DNA of 30,332 nucleotides, taken from Larix sibirica. Lineage: Eukaryota; Streptophyta; Pinopsida; Pinales; Pinaceae. The DNA lies in assembly GCA_004151065.3 (NCBI GenBank), contig NWUY0300022500.1, positions 23,219 through 53,550 on the forward strand, written 5' to 3'. The translations under genes and the position numbers were made by a program. The notes beneath the pieces are model-generated. The model was not told the DNA's origin. It worked only from the letters and a program-made list of their open reading frames with translations, and did not search any database. Every line of letters starts with the position of its first letter. Within the stretch, counting starts at the first letter, position 1. This document shows positions 29,843 to 30,332 of the stretch, piece by piece.

Positions 29843-30155
29843 GGAATAATATGTTTTGGAAGTGCCTACAAGAGAGGGATTTTGATCTTTTGTCCCAACC
29901 ATTCACACTAGATATAACCAACCTTCTCATTTGAAGAAGAAGCTTTTGGATTACATGGTTGGTCTTTTTGGATACATTTTCAACCAATCACAAGTTACAA
30001 TTATTACAGGTAAATATTTGAAAACGATAAGAGACACATATAAGGTTAATATAGAAAAAAACCCTAGGTATGATCGACCTCCGATGATTCTTGAGAGAGA
30101 GTGGAAATCTCTCCAAGAGGACTATTGGAGGATTCTAAGTCGGCCTGTCGACTAG
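29843..30155 (+). pseudogene. Third exon of the Transposase_24-like gene, C-terminal domain
   Basis: It begins MFWKCLQERDFDLLSQPF, then after a shift near 29925 reads LKKKLLDYMVGLFGYIFNQ, KYLKTIRDTYKVNI, RYDRPPMILEREWKSLQED and a stop at 30153. The pattern of a helix ending in F, then K-x6-Y, then PPxxxxxxxWxxL matches the conserved part of plant Transposase_24 (En/Spm-associated) proteins. The frameshift suggests a pseudogene. A host gene derived from a transposon is the alternative. Confidence 0.55.
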
Positions 30156-30332
30156 GCTCCCCGCCCGACCTATTATAAATGTATGTCGACAGATGTGTCA
30201 ACCAGTTGGGTCGTGTCGGTCGGTTGAACCAACCATATGGTTACATAACCAAATGTAAATGCATATACAGGCCGTTGAGCCATGTACTGGACTAAGCTAG
30301 ATCTGTTCTATGTAGCGTTCTACTCTTGCTGG
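30156..30332. other. Intergenic end of window
   Basis: No gene is visible. GGTTACATAACC at about 30238-30249 is a perfect 12-bp palindrome, and GTCGGTCGGTTGAACCAACC nearby also folds back. The meaning is unknown. Confidence 0.3.

Overview
This is nuclear DNA of a land plant with a large, repeat-rich genome. The evidence is GT-AG introns with pyrimidine-rich acceptors, plant-type Ty3/gypsy LTR retrotransposons about 0.9 kb per LTR, a Transposase_24-like (plant En/Spm-associated) exon set, and AT-rich non-coding DNA. No bacterial operon, CRISPR array, tRNA or rRNA is visible. A fern or gymnosperm is my best guess, but the sequence does not prove it. Four single N bases (6581, 16308, 23940, 28254) mark assembly joins or uncertain bases, and three of them sit where the sequence jumps to a different part of the same repeat family. 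|| Layout. (1) 1-1200 is AT-rich intergenic DNA with short tandem and palindromic repeats. (2) About 1170-3361 holds the one apparently intact host gene: a promoter-like stretch, a 5' UTR intron, a possible signal-peptide exon and an open frame of 367 codons. Its N-terminal half carries an LSGC motif with Thr, Cys and His placed as in the bacterial glutamine-deamidase fold (BLF1/CNF1/CheD superfamily). This is the most unusual gene in the window. (3) About 3500-4840 is an old, heavily decayed Ty3/gypsy pol remnant. (4) About 5283-5969 is a decayed SET-domain coding region. (5) 6029-28909 is one composite retrotransposon insertion. It is bounded by the 5-bp direct repeat ATAAC on both sides and contains three LTRs (6029-6580 truncated, 10286-11171, 27981-28909). 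(6) 29110-30155 holds Transposase_24-like exons on the same strand as the SET region. Without the insertion, the SET region and these exons lie about 0.3 kb apart with phase-compatible splice sites, so the element probably sits in an intron of one decayed SET plus transposase-like gene. || The retrotransposon. Its order is LTR, Asp-type primer site, leader ORF, gag with an array of five CCHC knuckles, protease, a second gag-like domain, RT, RNase H, integrase, a non-coding spacer, a third ORF of about 950 codons ending in a long coiled coil, a G-rich tract and LTR. All copies are full of stops and frameshifts. Catalytic residues are lost in places (integrase Glu to Lys, one RNase H Asp to Asn), so the element is dead. 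|| Assembly caution. 19940-23939 and 23941-27940 appear identical and are each exactly 4,000 bp, separated by one N. 13772-14728 and 16476-17432 also appear identical over 957 bp. The LTRs meanwhile differ at roughly one base in five where I compared them by eye. The large duplications inside the element are therefore probably assembly artefacts or very recent events, and copy counts should not be taken at face value.
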